Assembly: GCF_900104485.1 (NCBI RefSeq)
Contig: NZ_FMXQ01000004.1
Coordinates: 62,001-126,000, forward strand
Direction of reading: 5' to 3'
Source of the DNA: Bauldia litoralis
GTDB taxonomy: Bacteria; Pseudomonadota; Alphaproteobacteria; Rhizobiales; Kaistiaceae
DNA length: 64,000 nucleotides
The translations under genes and the position numbers were made by a program. Shown here piece after piece: positions 1 to 10,140 of this stretch. Positions within the stretch are counted from its first letter, which is position 1. Each line of letters starts with the position of its first letter. The notes under the pieces are model-generated. The model saw only the letters and a program-made list of their open reading frames with translations. It did no database searches and had not been told where the DNA came from.

Positions 1-1317
1 GAGCTGCATGTCGTTGCCGATCATCTTGACCCGGGTCAGCGCGTCGGGGCCGTTGCCGATCAGCATCGCGCCCTTGATCGCCGGGCCGATGACGCCGTTC
101 TCGATCTTGTAGGCCTCGGTGCAAGAGAAGACGAACTTTCCGCTCGTGATGTCGACCTGGCCGCCGCCGAAGGAGACGGCGTAGATGCCGTCCTTGACCG
201 AGGCGAGGACTTCGGCCGGGTCGGCCTCGCCGTTGAGCATGATGGTGTTGGTCATGCGCGGCATCGGGATATGGGCGTAGGATTCGCGGCGGCCGTTGCC
301 GGTCGGCGTCATGCCCATCAGCCGGGCGTTCTGGCGGTCCTGCATGTAGCCGACGAGGATGCCGTCCTCGATCAGGGTCGTCGACGAGGTCGGCGTGCCT
401 TCGTCGTCGACGGTCAGCGAACCGCGGCGGCCCGGCAGCGTGCCGTCGTCGATGACGGTGACGCCGGGGGAGGCGACGCGCTGGCCCATCAGGCCGGCGA
501 AGGCGCTCTCGCCCTTGCGGTTGAAGTCGCCCTCGAGGCCGTGGCCGACCGCTTCATGGAGGAGGATACCGGGCCAGCCGGGGCCGAGCACGACGTCGAA
601 TGTGCCGGCCGGGGCGGGAACCGCGGTCAGGTTGACCAGCGCCTGGCGCAGCGCCTCGTCGACCGCGCCCTGCCACGAGTCTTCGGTGACAAAGGTTTCG
701 AAGCCCTCGCGGCCGCCCATGCCATGCGATCCGGATTCCTGGCGGTCGCCGTCGCCGACCACGACGCTGACGCTGACCCGGACCAGCGGCCGGATGTCCC
801 GGACGAGCCGGCCGTCGGCGCGCAGGATCTCGACGATCTTGTAGGAGCCGGCAAGCGAGGCGCTGACCTGGCGGACCTTGTCGTCCTTCTGCCGGGCATA
901 GGCGTCGATCTTCTCGAGCAGCTTGACCTTGTCGGCGAAGGACGGCGCGCCGAGCGGGCTGACGTCGCTGTAGAGCGACCGGTTGGTGCCCTGCGGCCCC
1001 TCGGCATAGGTGCCGGTGTGGCCTGACTTGACCGCCTGGACGGCGTCGGCCGCCCGCCTGATCGCCGACTCCGAGATTTCACCGGAATGGGCGTAGCCTG
1101 CCGCTTCGCCCGACACCGCGCGCAGGCCGAAACCCTGGTTGGTGTCGAAGCTCGCGGCCTTCAGCCGGCCGTTGTCGAAGACCAGACCCTCGGACTGCGC
1201 ATATTCCAGATAGAGCTCGCCGTCGTCGGCGCCCTGCAGGGCGTCGCTGACCAGGCTGGTGGCCTTGCCGAGATCGAGGCCACTGCGGTCGAGGATCGAG
1301 GGGGAACTGTCGCTCAT
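1..1317 (-). CDS. tldD: Metalloprotease TldD (3' end beyond window)
   Basis: TldD is the zinc-dependent partner of PmbA/TldE in a cytoplasmic TldD/E protease known from microcin B17 maturation and CcdA degradation. The frame reads leftward off the window edge, so the C-terminus is missing. The zinc motif HExxxH is visible as HEAVGHGLEGD at about residues 254-264, preceded by a GPGWPGILL stretch as in the family. The start is the ATG at 1317 (MSDSSPSILD); no strong Shine-Dalgarno precedes it. The neighbour upstream on the same strand is the IalB-domain gene, separated by 150 bp holding two hairpins. Confidence in the family is high; only about 439 residues are visible. Confidence 0.95.
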   Translation of the reverse strand, partial: MSDSSPSILDRSGLDLGKATSLVSDALQGADDGELYLEYAQSEGLVFDNGRLKAASFDTNQGFGLRAVSGEAAGYAHSGEISESAIRRAADAVQAVKSGHTGTYAEGPQGTNRSLYSDVSPLGAPSFADKVKLLEKIDAYARQKDDKVRQVSASLAGSYKIVEILRADGRLVRDIRPLVRVSVSVVVGDGDRQESGSHGMGGREGFETFVTEDSWQGAVDEALRQALVNLTAVPAPAGTFDVVLGPGWPGILLHEAVGHGLEGDFNRKGESAFAGLMGQRVASPGVTVIDDGTLPGRRGSLTVDDEGTPTSSTTLIEDGILVGYMQDRQNARLMGMTPTGNGRRESYAHIPMPRMTNTIMLNGEADPAEVLASVKDGIYAVSFGGGQVDITSGKFVFSCTEAYKIENGVIGPAIKGAMLIGNGPDALTRVKMIGNDMQL

Positions 1318-1333
1318 GTCGGGATTCCGTCAA

Positions 1334-1362
1334 ATGGGGGGCGCCAACGGCTTGCCCCCCAT
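1334..1362 (-). terminator. Hairpin in front of tldD
   Basis: A perfect 9-bp inverted repeat (ATGGGGGGC / GCCCCCCAT, 11-nt loop) lies between the IalB-domain gene and tldD. Read on the minus strand it is followed by TTTG rather than a long T tract. It could end IalB-gene transcription or act as a leader hairpin of tldD; the sequence does not decide. Confidence 0.35.
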
Positions 1363-1398
1363 ATGGGGCATGGCGAAACCAATGTCATCCCGTGGCGG

Positions 1399-1425
1399 GG
1401 AAGCGGGCCGGGCGGCCCGCCTTCC
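1399..1425 (-). terminator. GC-rich stem-loop after IalB-domain gene
   Basis: GGAAG-CGGGCC pairs with GGCCCG-(C)-CTTCC across a 4-nt loop with one bulged C, just downstream of the IalB-domain gene on the minus strand. It is a strong stem without a T tract, so an intrinsic terminator is plausible but unproven. Confidence 0.35.
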
Positions 1426-1467
1426 AGCCGACGTGGTCGAACGGGCGGCGATCGCCGCCGCGGATCG

Positions 1468-2382
1468 TCAGGGCAGGGAGGCGAAGCCCGCGTTGAAGCC
1501 GGCGAGCGAGATCGGAATGCCGATCCCTTCCTCAGGCGTCTGGAAGATGATGAAGGTCGCCGTCCCGCCCTTGTTCAACTGGCCGAGCAGTTCTTCCTCG
1601 AGGATCACCTCGGCGACGCAGCCGTTGGGCAGGCAGCGGACGAAGCCGGCGCGGCCGATATCGGCCTCGTCGATCTTCAGGCCGAGGCCGGAGGGCAGGA
1701 GGACGCCGAGCGGCGCCAGGATCCGCATGATCCGGGCCGCGCCGTCCGCCGTCTTGAGGACGATGACCGTCAGGCCAACATTGTCGCGGTCTTCGGCGGT
1801 GACGAATTGCATCAACACGCATTGCTCGCCCTGCGCGCCGGCGGGGGTGTCGCAGCGGACCTGCCAGTCGCCATGGGTGGAGCGGACGGGCGGCTCGCCC
1901 TGGGCCGGCGGGGCGATGGAGACCGCGGCGTCGCGCACATCCGGGGCTGCGCCAGGCGTCATCGAGTCCGGCACCATCGAATCTGCGGCGAGGTCGCCCG
2001 GCGTCTGGTTGACGCCGACCGCGCGGACCTCCGGGGCTTCCGGCACGTTGTCGGGCGTCAGGTCGATCGGCGTCTGCCCGCTCGTCGCGGTGGTCGGTCC
2101 GTTGTTGCTGTCGAAGACGCCGAGCGCATAGAGAACGCCGACCACGGCGATCGCGACGACCAGGACGCCTGCGACAATCGTCAGGACCGGGACGAGCCGG
2201 CTGCGTCGCGGCGGCGGCTCGTCATAGCCTGCCGGATCGTCGAAATCGTCATAGGCCGGATCGTGCTGGTACGGGGCCTCATCCTCGTAGGGAATCTCTT
2301 CCTCGACGGGCTCCTCGTATCGCGCATCGCTGGGGCGGGGTTCCAGATAGCGTCCCCGACGGTCGTCTATATCGTCCTGCAT
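1468..2382 (-). CDS. Membrane-anchored IalB-domain protein
   Basis: The C-terminal ~135 residues form an invasion-associated locus B (IalB) domain: GDWQVRCDTP at its start, paired cysteines (CDTP...EQCVL and FVRCLPNGC) and a conserved ending. IalB proteins are periplasmic or outer-membrane-associated; IalB of Bartonella promotes erythrocyte entry, but most alphaproteobacterial homologues have no known function. This protein is atypical: instead of a signal peptide it has about 60 acidic, Asp/Glu/Tyr-rich residues, then a hydrophobic segment (roughly residues 63-90), then a Pro/Thr-rich linker, so it should be anchored with the domain in the periplasm. The start is taken at the ATG at 2382 (MQDDIDDRRG); an in-frame start at 2409 is possible. 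The predicted length is 304 residues. Confidence 0.8.
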   Translation of the reverse strand: MQDDIDDRRGRYLEPRPSDARYEEPVEEEIPYEDEAPYQHDPAYDDFDDPAGYDEPPPRRSRLVPVLTIVAGVLVVAIAVVGVLYALGVFDSNNGPTTATSGQTPIDLTPDNVPEAPEVRAVGVNQTPGDLAADSMVPDSMTPGAAPDVRDAAVSIAPPAQGEPPVRSTHGDWQVRCDTPAGAQGEQCVLMQFVTAEDRDNVGLTVIVLKTADGAARIMRILAPLGVLLPSGLGLKIDEADIGRAGFVRCLPNGCVAEVILEEELLGQLNKGGTATFIIFQTPEEGIGIPISLAGFNAGFASLP

Positions 2383-2689
2383 ATCGCCAAATCTCTTGAG
2401 CGCCGCCAAGTCTCATGGCGACCAAACGGCGCGACCAGATGCCGAATCGCTTGTCGCGCATCCTGCACCAAACCAACCTTTCGTGAAAATCCACGGTTTT
2501 GTGCCGGAAAAATGGCCGATGAGGGCGCGATTTGCCGCATCGTCGCGCAACATCGTCCGTTGCAGCGAAAATCGGCTTATGGTTTCTGTCTGGAGCGACT
2601 CGAAGGAGACCCGAGGAGATTGGCGCCGGCGATGGATTTCGCCCCGGCCGCCGATGGGGTAACGGGTCGGCGGGGCAAAGGAGAGAAGT
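2383..2689. other. Divergent intergenic region (IalB-domain gene / coxB)
   Basis: These 307 bp separate two divergent genes and must contain both promoters. The stretch around 2490-2590 is visibly richer in A/T than its surroundings. I found no convincing -35/-10 pair with 16-18 bp spacing on either strand and no RNA gene. The only clear signal is the coxB ribosome-binding site at its right end. Confidence 0.5.
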
Positions 2690-3592
2690 GTGAAGCAGGC
2701 ATTTTCTTGGCTACGAGGCAGCAGCGTGCTGGCCGGTGCGGCTTTGTGCGGTTTCGCGGGGCCTGCGCTGGCAAACCAGCCGCAGCCGTGGGAGATCAAT
2801 CTGCAGCCCTCGGGCTCGCCGATCATGACGATGATCCACGCCTTCAACAACGGGCTGCTGCTGGTCGTGACCGCGATCACGATCCTCGTCCTGGCGCTCC
2901 TGGTGATTGTCATGGTGCGCTTCAATGCGCGCCGCAATCCGGTGCCATCCAAGACCAGCCACAACACGCTGATCGAGGTTGTATGGACCGTGGCGCCGAT
3001 CCTGATCCTGGTCGGCATCGCGATCCCGTCCTTCTCGCTGCTGATCGCCCAGCACGATCCGGCCCGCGCGATCCCGAACTACAATCCGGAAGACACGCTG
3101 ACCATCAAGGCGACCGGCATGGCCGCCTGGTACTGGACGTACGACTATCCGGACAATGGCGACATCCAATTCGAGTCCTTCATGCTGACGGAGGACCAGA
3201 TCACCGATCCGGCAACCCAGCCCCGCCTGCTGGCCGTCGACAATAACCTTGTCGTTCCGACAGGGACGGTAGTCAGGATGCTGGTCACCGCCGAGCCGCT
3301 CGGCGTCATCCATTCGTTCACGGTGCCGTCGCTCGGCTTCAAGATCGACGCCATCCCGGGCCGGCTGAACGAGACCTGGTTCCTGGTCGAGCGCGAGGGC
3401 ATGTATTACGGCCAGTGCTCGGAGCTCTGCGGCCGCAACCACGCCTTCATGCCGATCGCGCTGCAGGCGGTATCGCCGGAGAAATACGCGGCCTGGGCCG
3501 AACTGGCGGCGACGGATCTCGAAGCGGCATACGAGTTGCTCGACGATCCGGCTGGACCGGCGACCGAGGACGAAGCGGCAGGCGGCGTCTAG
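2690..3592 (+). CDS. coxB: Cytochrome c oxidase subunit II
   Basis: Subunit II of the aa3-type oxidase receives electrons from cytochrome c at its binuclear CuA centre and passes them to heme a in subunit I. A signal peptide ends near ALA28. Two transmembrane helices follow (about 48-78 and 98-124), then the periplasmic cupredoxin domain. The CuA ligands are visible as H208, C243, C247, H251 and M254 (YYGQCSELCGRNHAFMPI). The length of 300 residues is normal. The start is a GTG preceded by AAGGAGAGAAGT. It is the first gene of the oxidase cluster, 71 bp upstream of coxA. Confidence 0.98.
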   Translation: MKQAFSWLRGSSVLAGAALCGFAGPALANQPQPWEINLQPSGSPIMTMIHAFNNGLLLVVTAITILVLALLVIVMVRFNARRNPVPSKTSHNTLIEVVWTVAPILILVGIAIPSFSLLIAQHDPARAIPNYNPEDTLTIKATGMAAWYWTYDYPDNGDIQFESFMLTEDQITDPATQPRLLAVDNNLVVPTGTVVRMLVTAEPLGVIHSFTVPSLGFKIDAIPGRLNETWFLVEREGMYYGQCSELCGRNHAFMPIALQAVSPEKYAAWAELAATDLEAAYELLDDPAGPATEDEAAGGV

Positions 3593-3651
3593 GGGCCTTG
3601 GGATACGACCGGCGGAGCACGCGCGGCGCGCGGCCCGCCAAGGGAATTTGA

Positions 3652-5265
<1,614 letters not shown>

Positions 5266-5319
5266 GGGCGATCGGCGCCTTCGCGGCGCCGGCCTCCCGA
5301 TCCCGGGAAAGCGACAGTC

Positions 5320-6258
5320 ATGGCATACGTCGAACGCAGCGAGATTGATCCGTCCATCGACGCCGAGGAACCGCTCGGCTCGGTCGGGGATTTCTTTGCC
5401 CTGCTCAAGCCGCGGGTCATGTCGCTGGTGATCTTCACCGCCCTGACCGGTATGGTGATGGCGCCGGCCGGCGTCCATCCCATTCTCGCCGTGGCGGCGC
5501 TGATCGCCATCGCCGTCGGCGCCGGCGCCTCGGGCGCGCTGAACATGTGGTACGACGCGGATATCGACAAGGTGATGCGCCGGACCCGTGGCCGGCCGGT
5601 CGCGGCCGGGCGGATGGCGCCGGGCGATGCGCTGGCCTTCGGCGCGATGCTGTCGGTCGCCTCGGTGACCTTCCTCGGCCTTGCCACCAACTGGCTGGCC
5701 GCCGGGCTGCTTGCCTTCACCATCTTCTTCTATGCCGTCGTCTACACGATGTGGCTGAAGCGCTGGACGCCGCAGAATATCGTCATCGGCGGCGCCGCCG
5801 GGGCCCTGCCGCCGGTGATCGGCTGGGCGGCGGTGACCGGCACGGTCAGCATCGAGAGCCTCGTGCTCTTCGCCATCATCTTCCTGTGGACGCCGCCGCA
5901 TTTCTGGGCGCTGTCGCTCTACAAGACTGAGGATTACCGCCGCGCCGGCGTGCCCATGCTGCCGGTGGTCGCCGGCGCCGCCGCCACCCGCCGCCAGATC
6001 CTGGCCTATTCGGTCGTGATGGCGCTGGCCGCGATGGCGCCCTTCGTCCTCGGCTTCGCCGGCATCGCCTATGCGGTCATCGCCGGCGTCAGCGGCATCG
6101 CCTTTGTCGGTCTCGCCCTGCGGGTCTATCGCAGCGAGGCGAACCCCGCCGGCGAACGCGCGGCGCGCGACCTCTTCGCCTTTTCGATCCTCTATCTCTT
6201 CGTGCTGTTCGCCGTGCTTCTCGTCGAGGCGCTGGGCTTCGGCGGAGGGCTGGCATGA
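5320..6258 (+). CDS. ctaB: Protoheme IX farnesyltransferase (heme O synthase)
   Basis: CtaB converts heme B to heme O by attaching a farnesyl group, the first step toward heme A for subunit I. The protein has 312 residues, about nine membrane segments and the UbiA-family prenyl-diphosphate motif [15 protein letters not shown] (about residues 75-89), followed by GRPVAAG. It lies 54 bp after coxA, the usual alphaproteobacterial order. Its stop codon is only 14 bp from the stop of the convergent capA-like gene, leaving no room for a terminator. Confidence 0.97.
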   Translation: MAYVERSEIDPSIDAEEPLGSVGDFFALLKPRVMSLVIFTALTGMVMAPAGVHPILAVAALIAIAVGAGASGALNMWYDADIDKVMRRTRGRPVAAGRMAPGDALAFGAMLSVASVTFLGLATNWLAAGLLAFTIFFYAVVYTMWLKRWTPQNIVIGGAAGALPPVIGWAAVTGTVSIESLVLFAIIFLWTPPHFWALSLYKTEDYRRAGVPMLPVVAGAAATRRQILAYSVVMALAAMAPFVLGFAGIAYAVIAGVSGIAFVGLALRVYRSEANPAGERAARDLFAFSILYLFVLFAVLLVEALGFGGGLA

Positions 6259-6272
6259 GCGGCGCGGTGGCG

Positions 6273-7289
6273 CTAGCCGTCGGCGGTCCCGGGCGCCGTG
6301 GCGACAAGGTCGCCATCCTCCTCGCGGATGTCGACCGCGAAGCCCCGGCAGCGCTTGATCATGGCGCGGCGGATCACCTCCGCCTCCTGGCCGCGGGCCG
6401 TGTTGACTTTCGCCAGGGTGAGCCGGGCCGGGACCATGCGCAGCCGCGCAACGCGACCGTCGGCGATATCGACCAGGAACAGGAACGAGTGATCGCTGCG
6501 GAAACCCGGCGGCACGATCAGATCCTCGATGAAGTCGCCGGTGTCGTAGAGGATCAGCCCGCGCCGGTGGAACTCCACCGCCTGGAAGAGGTGGGCCGAG
6601 TGGCCGTGGACGATGTCGACGCCGCGCTCGATCGCCTGCCGGGCGAAGGCGCGGTAGCCCTGCGGCGGCCACCAGCGGTAGTTGATGCCCCAGTGGGTCG
6701 ACAGGACGATCAGGTCGGCGCCCGCGGCGCGCAGGCCGTCGATCAGGCCGGAGAGGCGGGCCATGGTTTCGGAGTCCGTGCCGATCTTCCAGTAGTTGGT
6801 GCCCGGCCGGTCGTCGGTCGCTCGGAAGGCCGGAATGTTGTCGGTGATCGAGATCAGGCCGATCCTCGCCTGGCCGGCGGTGAAGATGACAGGCGCCTTC
6901 GCCTCGTCGGCATTGGCGCCGGCGCCGGCAAAGGCGATGCCCGCCGCCTCGAGGTGGCGCCGCGTGTCGAGCAGGCCCTGGTCGCCGAAGTCGAGAATGT
7001 GATTGTTGGCCAGCGAGACGCAGCGGATGTTGCCGGCGCTCAGCGAAGGGATGACCGCCGGATCGGCGCGCAGGTAGAACGACTTCAGCTTGTGCCACTT
7101 GACCAGATGGGTGGTGATCGGCGCCTCGAGATTGGCAATCATCGCATCGGTGGCGAGCATCCGCGGGCGCAGGTCGCCCCACATCTCCTCCGGTTGCTGG
7201 CCGGCGACGACCGTCCTGCTGACCTTGCGGCCGACGAGCAGGTCGCCGGCGAAGCCAAGGTGTATCGTCTGCCCGTTGCCGCCGCCCAT
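6273..7289 (-). CDS. CapA-family metallophosphatase-like protein
   Basis: The CapA/PGA_cap family has a calcineurin-like phosphoesterase fold and includes proteins of poly-gamma-glutamate capsule synthesis; most members have no proven substrate. Motifs visible are GDLLVGR near the N-terminus, ANLEAPIT, SLANNHILDFGDQGL, STHWGINY and HGHSAHLFQ. The start is the ATG at 7289, preceded by GGAGGAGGAAC, a near-perfect ribosome-binding site, giving 338 residues; an upstream in-frame extension is rejected for that reason. No signal peptide is visible. It is antisense within the cytochrome oxidase cluster, between ctaB and the coxF-like gene, and no capsule genes are nearby. Its physiological role is unknown. 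Confidence 0.85.
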   Translation of the reverse strand: MGGGNGQTIHLGFAGDLLVGRKVSRTVVAGQQPEEMWGDLRPRMLATDAMIANLEAPITTHLVKWHKLKSFYLRADPAVIPSLSAGNIRCVSLANNHILDFGDQGLLDTRRHLEAAGIAFAGAGANADEAKAPVIFTAGQARIGLISITDNIPAFRATDDRPGTNYWKIGTDSETMARLSGLIDGLRAAGADLIVLSTHWGINYRWWPPQGYRAFARQAIERGVDIVHGHSAHLFQAVEFHRRGLILYDTGDFIEDLIVPPGFRSDHSFLFLVDIADGRVARLRMVPARLTLAKVNTARGQEAEVIRRAMIKRCRGFAVDIREEDGDLVATAPGTADG

Positions 7290-7352
7290 TGTTCCTCCTC
7301 CGCTGCTGGTGTGCGATAATCGATGAGTCTTCCGGTGACTGAAAGTGCCGAT

Positions 7353-7517
7353 ATGAGCGAACCTAGCAACGAGCCGGTGACGCCGGGCGACGCGCGCAGC
7401 CGTCGCCGCCGCATGCGCTCCATCGCGATCGCCTTGGCGCTGGCGGCGTTCGTGGTTCTGTTCTACCTCGTGACCATCGCCAAGCTCGGCTCCAACATCC
7501 TGCAAAGGCCGATATGA
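7353..7517 (+). CDS. CoxF-like small membrane protein
   Basis: This is a 54-residue protein with a basic N-terminus (RSRRRRMRS), one transmembrane helix (about residues 25-45) and a short tail ending ILQRPI. Small proteins of this type sit before ctaG in alphaproteobacterial cox clusters and are presumed to assist oxidase assembly; no biochemical role is established to my knowledge. The stop overlaps the ctaG start by 4 bp, indicating translational coupling. An ATG at 7323 would give 64 residues. I prefer 7353 because a GATAAT hexamer at 7315-7320 could be a -10 element, which would put transcription start beyond 7323. Confidence 0.8.
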   Translation: MSEPSNEPVTPGDARSRRRRMRSIAIALALAAFVVLFYLVTIAKLGSNILQRPI

Positions 7518-8122
7518 GCAGCGCCGGATCCCCTGACAAGACCGGAACCGGCAAGCGCGCCACGTCCCGCATGGGGCTGACCGCGGCGCTCTGCGCGGTG
7601 TTTGTCGCCGGCATGGTCGGCATGGCCTTCGCCTCGGTGCCGCTCTACCGGATCTTCTGCCAGGTCACCGGCTATGGCGGGACGACCCAGCAGGCCGAGA
7701 AGGCGCCGGAGGCGGCGATCGACCGCGAAGTCACGGTGCGTTTCGACGCCAACATCGTCAACGGACTCGGCTGGAGCTTCCGGCCGGTCACCCGCTCGGT
7801 CGACCTCAAGGTCGGCGAGATGGGCGAGGCGATATTCCTGGCCGAGAACCGCGGCACCACGACCACCACCGGCACGGCGGTCTTCAACGTCTCCCCGCTT
7901 TCCGCCGGCGGCTATTTCAACAAGATTGCCTGCTTCTGCTTCACCGAGCAGACGCTGCAACCCGGCGAGTCGATCGAGATGCCGGTGACTTTCTTCGTTG
8001 ACCCGGCGATCGCCGGGGACAGCGATCTCGACAGCGTCCACACCATCACGCTTTCCTACACCTTCTATCCTGCCGAACCCGACGCCGTGGCGTCGGTGTC
8101 CGGTCAGGACAGTGCATTCTGA
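7514..8122 (+). CDS. ctaG: Cytochrome c oxidase assembly protein CtaG/Cox11
   Basis: Cox11/CtaG is a membrane-tethered copper chaperone that delivers Cu(I) to CuB of subunit I. The 202 residues comprise a short cytoplasmic N-terminus, one membrane helix (about 22-42) followed by VPLYRIFCQVTGYGG, and a periplasmic immunoglobulin-like domain with the copper motif CFCF at 140-143 and FFVDP. The ATG overlaps the stop of the preceding small gene (ATGA). Confidence 0.97.
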   Translation: MSSAGSPDKTGTGKRATSRMGLTAALCAVFVAGMVGMAFASVPLYRIFCQVTGYGGTTQQAEKAPEAAIDREVTVRFDANIVNGLGWSFRPVTRSVDLKVGEMGEAIFLAENRGTTTTTGTAVFNVSPLSAGGYFNKIACFCFTEQTLQPGESIEMPVTFFVDPAIAGDSDLDSVHTITLSYTFYPAEPDAVASVSGQDSAF

Positions 8123-8139
8123 CGTCGGAGCATCCGGAA

Positions 8140-8982
8140 ATGGCTGAGGCCCACGCGAAGTCCCATCCCTACCATCTCGTCGATCCGAGCCCGTGGCCGT
8201 TGCTGGGGTCGATCGCCGCCTTTGTCCTGGCGGTGGGCAGCATCTCGTTCATGCACGGCGCCTCGATCTGGTGGATCGTACCGGGCCTGCTCGGCGTCTT
8301 CTACACCATGCTGGTCTGGTGGCGGGACGTGATCCATGAGGCGGAAGCCGGCGACCACACCCCGGTGGTGCAGCTCGGCCTCCGCTACGGCATGATCATG
8401 TTCATCGCCTCCGAGGTGATGTTCTTCGTTGCCTGGTTCTGGGCCTTCTTCGACGCCAGCCTCTTCCCCAACGCGGTCGAGCAGGTCTCCCGGGCCGAGT
8501 TCACCGGCGGTCACTGGCCGCCGCAGGGTGTCGAGGTCTTCGACCCCTGGCACTTCCCGCTGCTCAACACGCTGATCCTGCTCACCTCGGGCACGACGGT
8601 CACCTGGGCCCATCACGCGCTGCTGCACAACGACCGCAAGGGCCTGATCTGGGGCCTGGTGTCGACGATTGTCCTCGGCCTGATCTTCACCTGCGTGCAG
8701 ATCTACGAATACGCCAACGCCGCCTTCTCCTTCGGTGGCAGCATCTATGGCTCGACCTTCTTCATGGCGACCGGCTTCCACGGCTTCCACGTCATCGTCG
8801 GGACCATCTTCCTGATTGTCTGTCTGATCCGCGCCGGGGCCGGCCAGTTCACCCCGAAGCAGCATTTCGGCTTCGAGGCGGCCGCCTGGTACTGGCATTT
8901 CGTCGACGTCGTCTGGCTGTTCCTGTTCTTCTCCATCTACGTGTGGGGCAACTGGGGTGCCCCGCAGCACCTGATCGAATAG
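8140..8982 (+). CDS. coxC: Cytochrome c oxidase subunit III
   Basis: Subunit III is the seven-helix subunit that stabilises subunit I and the entrance of its proton path. The 280-residue protein begins AKSHPYHLVDPSPWP and contains the conserved helix 3 region ASEVMFFVAWFWAFF. The stretches GTTVTWAHHALLH and GFHGFHVIVGTIFL and the ending VDVVWLFLF are also family marks. It follows ctaG by 17 bp and lies in the same transcription unit as DUF983 and surf1. Confidence 0.98.
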   Translation: MAEAHAKSHPYHLVDPSPWPLLGSIAAFVLAVGSISFMHGASIWWIVPGLLGVFYTMLVWWRDVIHEAEAGDHTPVVQLGLRYGMIMFIASEVMFFVAWFWAFFDASLFPNAVEQVSRAEFTGGHWPPQGVEVFDPWHFPLLNTLILLTSGTTVTWAHHALLHNDRKGLIWGLVSTIVLGLIFTCVQIYEYANAAFSFGGSIYGSTFFMATGFHGFHVIVGTIFLIVCLIRAGAGQFTPKQHFGFEAAAWYWHFVDVVWLFLFFSIYVWGNWGAPQHLIE

Positions 8983-8986
8983 GCGG

Positions 8987-9376
8987 ATGTCGGCGAGCGA
9001 CGACAAGGCGCTCTACCCGGATCTCTCGCCGTTCGAGACCGGCATGCGCGGGCGGTGTCCGCGCTGCGGCGAGGGGCGGTTGTTCAAGGGGTTCCTGGAA
9101 CCCGCCGAACGCTGCCAGAATTGCGGCCTCGACTATGCCTTCGCCGACTCCGGCGACGGACCGGCGGTGTTCATCATCATGATCGTCGGCTTCATCGTCG
9201 TCGGGCTGGCGCTGGTGATGGAGTTCACCCTGCATCCGCCCTACTGGGTGCATGTCGTGCTGTGGGTTCCCCTCGTGCTCGGCTTGTCGATCGGCCTATT
9301 GCGGCCCCTGAAGGGGCTGATGATCGCCCAGCAGTATCGCCACCGGGCGCAAGAAGGCCGCATCGACGAGACGTGA
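8987..9376 (+). CDS. DUF983 membrane protein
   Basis: DUF983 proteins are small membrane proteins found almost exclusively beside coxC and surf1 in alphaproteobacteria. Their function is not established; a role in oxidase assembly is inferred from context. The N-terminal half holds two CxxC pairs (CPRCGEG and CQNCGLDY) that look like a zinc ribbon. Two membrane helices follow (about residues 58-80 and 83-103). It begins 4 bp after coxC, and its stop overlaps the GTG start of surf1. Confidence 0.9.
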   Translation: MSASDDKALYPDLSPFETGMRGRCPRCGEGRLFKGFLEPAERCQNCGLDYAFADSGDGPAVFIIMIVGFIVVGLALVMEFTLHPPYWVHVVLWVPLVLGLSIGLLRPLKGLMIAQQYRHRAQEGRIDET

Positions 9377-10119
9377 CCCGGACCGTATCCCGCCGACTGC
9401 TCGTCCCCGGCATCCTGGCCGCGGTCGCCTTCGCCGTCCTGATGTCGCTGGGCTTCTGGCAGGTCTCCCGCCTTCAGTGGAAGGAAGCGCTGATCGCCCG
9501 GGTCGAGAGCCGGCTGGCCGACGACCCCGTTCCCGCACCCGGACCGGACGAGTGGGACGGGCTCGACATCGCCGCGGCCGAGTACACGCCGGTGCGGCTC
9601 TCGGGCCGCTTTCTCAATCAGAACGAGGTCCATGTCGTCTTCTCGCTGACCGAGCCGAAGGGGCCGGTCGGCGGTATCGGCTACATGGTGATGACCCCGT
9701 TCGAGACGGACGAGGGATGGCTCGTCTACGTCAACCGCGGCTTCGTTCCGCAGGACAGGAAAGACGCGTCGACGCGCGCAGAGGGCCTGGTGGATGGGGA
9801 GACGACGGTCACCGGGCTGATGCGCGAGCCACAGCAGTCGTCATGGTTCATGCCGGGCGACGACATCCCGGGCAATGCGTGGTTCTCGCGCGATCCCGAT
9901 GCTTATGCGATCGCCTACGGCCTGCCGGCCGATAAGGTCGCGCCCTATATCGTCGACGCGCTGGCCGAGCCGGCAAACCCCGGCGGGCTGCCGCAGGGCG
10001 GCGAGACGCCGATCGTCTTCCCCAACAGCCACCTGCAATATGCGGTGACGTGGTTCGGCCTTGCCGCGGCACTCATCGCGGTCTTCGTTGCGTTCGTGCT
10101 TCGGGAACGGCGCCGCTGA
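9373..10119 (+). CDS. SURF1-family oxidase assembly protein
   Basis: SURF1/Shy1 proteins assist heme a insertion into cytochrome c oxidase subunit I. The 248-residue protein has an N-terminal membrane helix (about 12-30) with LGFWQVSRLQWK, the conserved RLSGRF motif, VNRGFVP in the middle, and a C-terminal helix ending in RERRR. The start is a GTG sharing bases with the DUF983 stop (GTGA). It is the last gene of the oxidase cluster. The next gene is convergent, 21 bp away. Confidence 0.95.
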   Translation: MTRTVSRRLLVPGILAAVAFAVLMSLGFWQVSRLQWKEALIARVESRLADDPVPAPGPDEWDGLDIAAAEYTPVRLSGRFLNQNEVHVVFSLTEPKGPVGGIGYMVMTPFETDEGWLVYVNRGFVPQDRKDASTRAEGLVDGETTVTGLMREPQQSSWFMPGDDIPGNAWFSRDPDAYAIAYGLPADKVAPYIVDALAEPANPGGLPQGGETPIVFPNSHLQYAVTWFGLAAALIAVFVAFVLRERRR

Positions 10120-10140
10120 CCGTCTTGGCCGGTCGGGATA

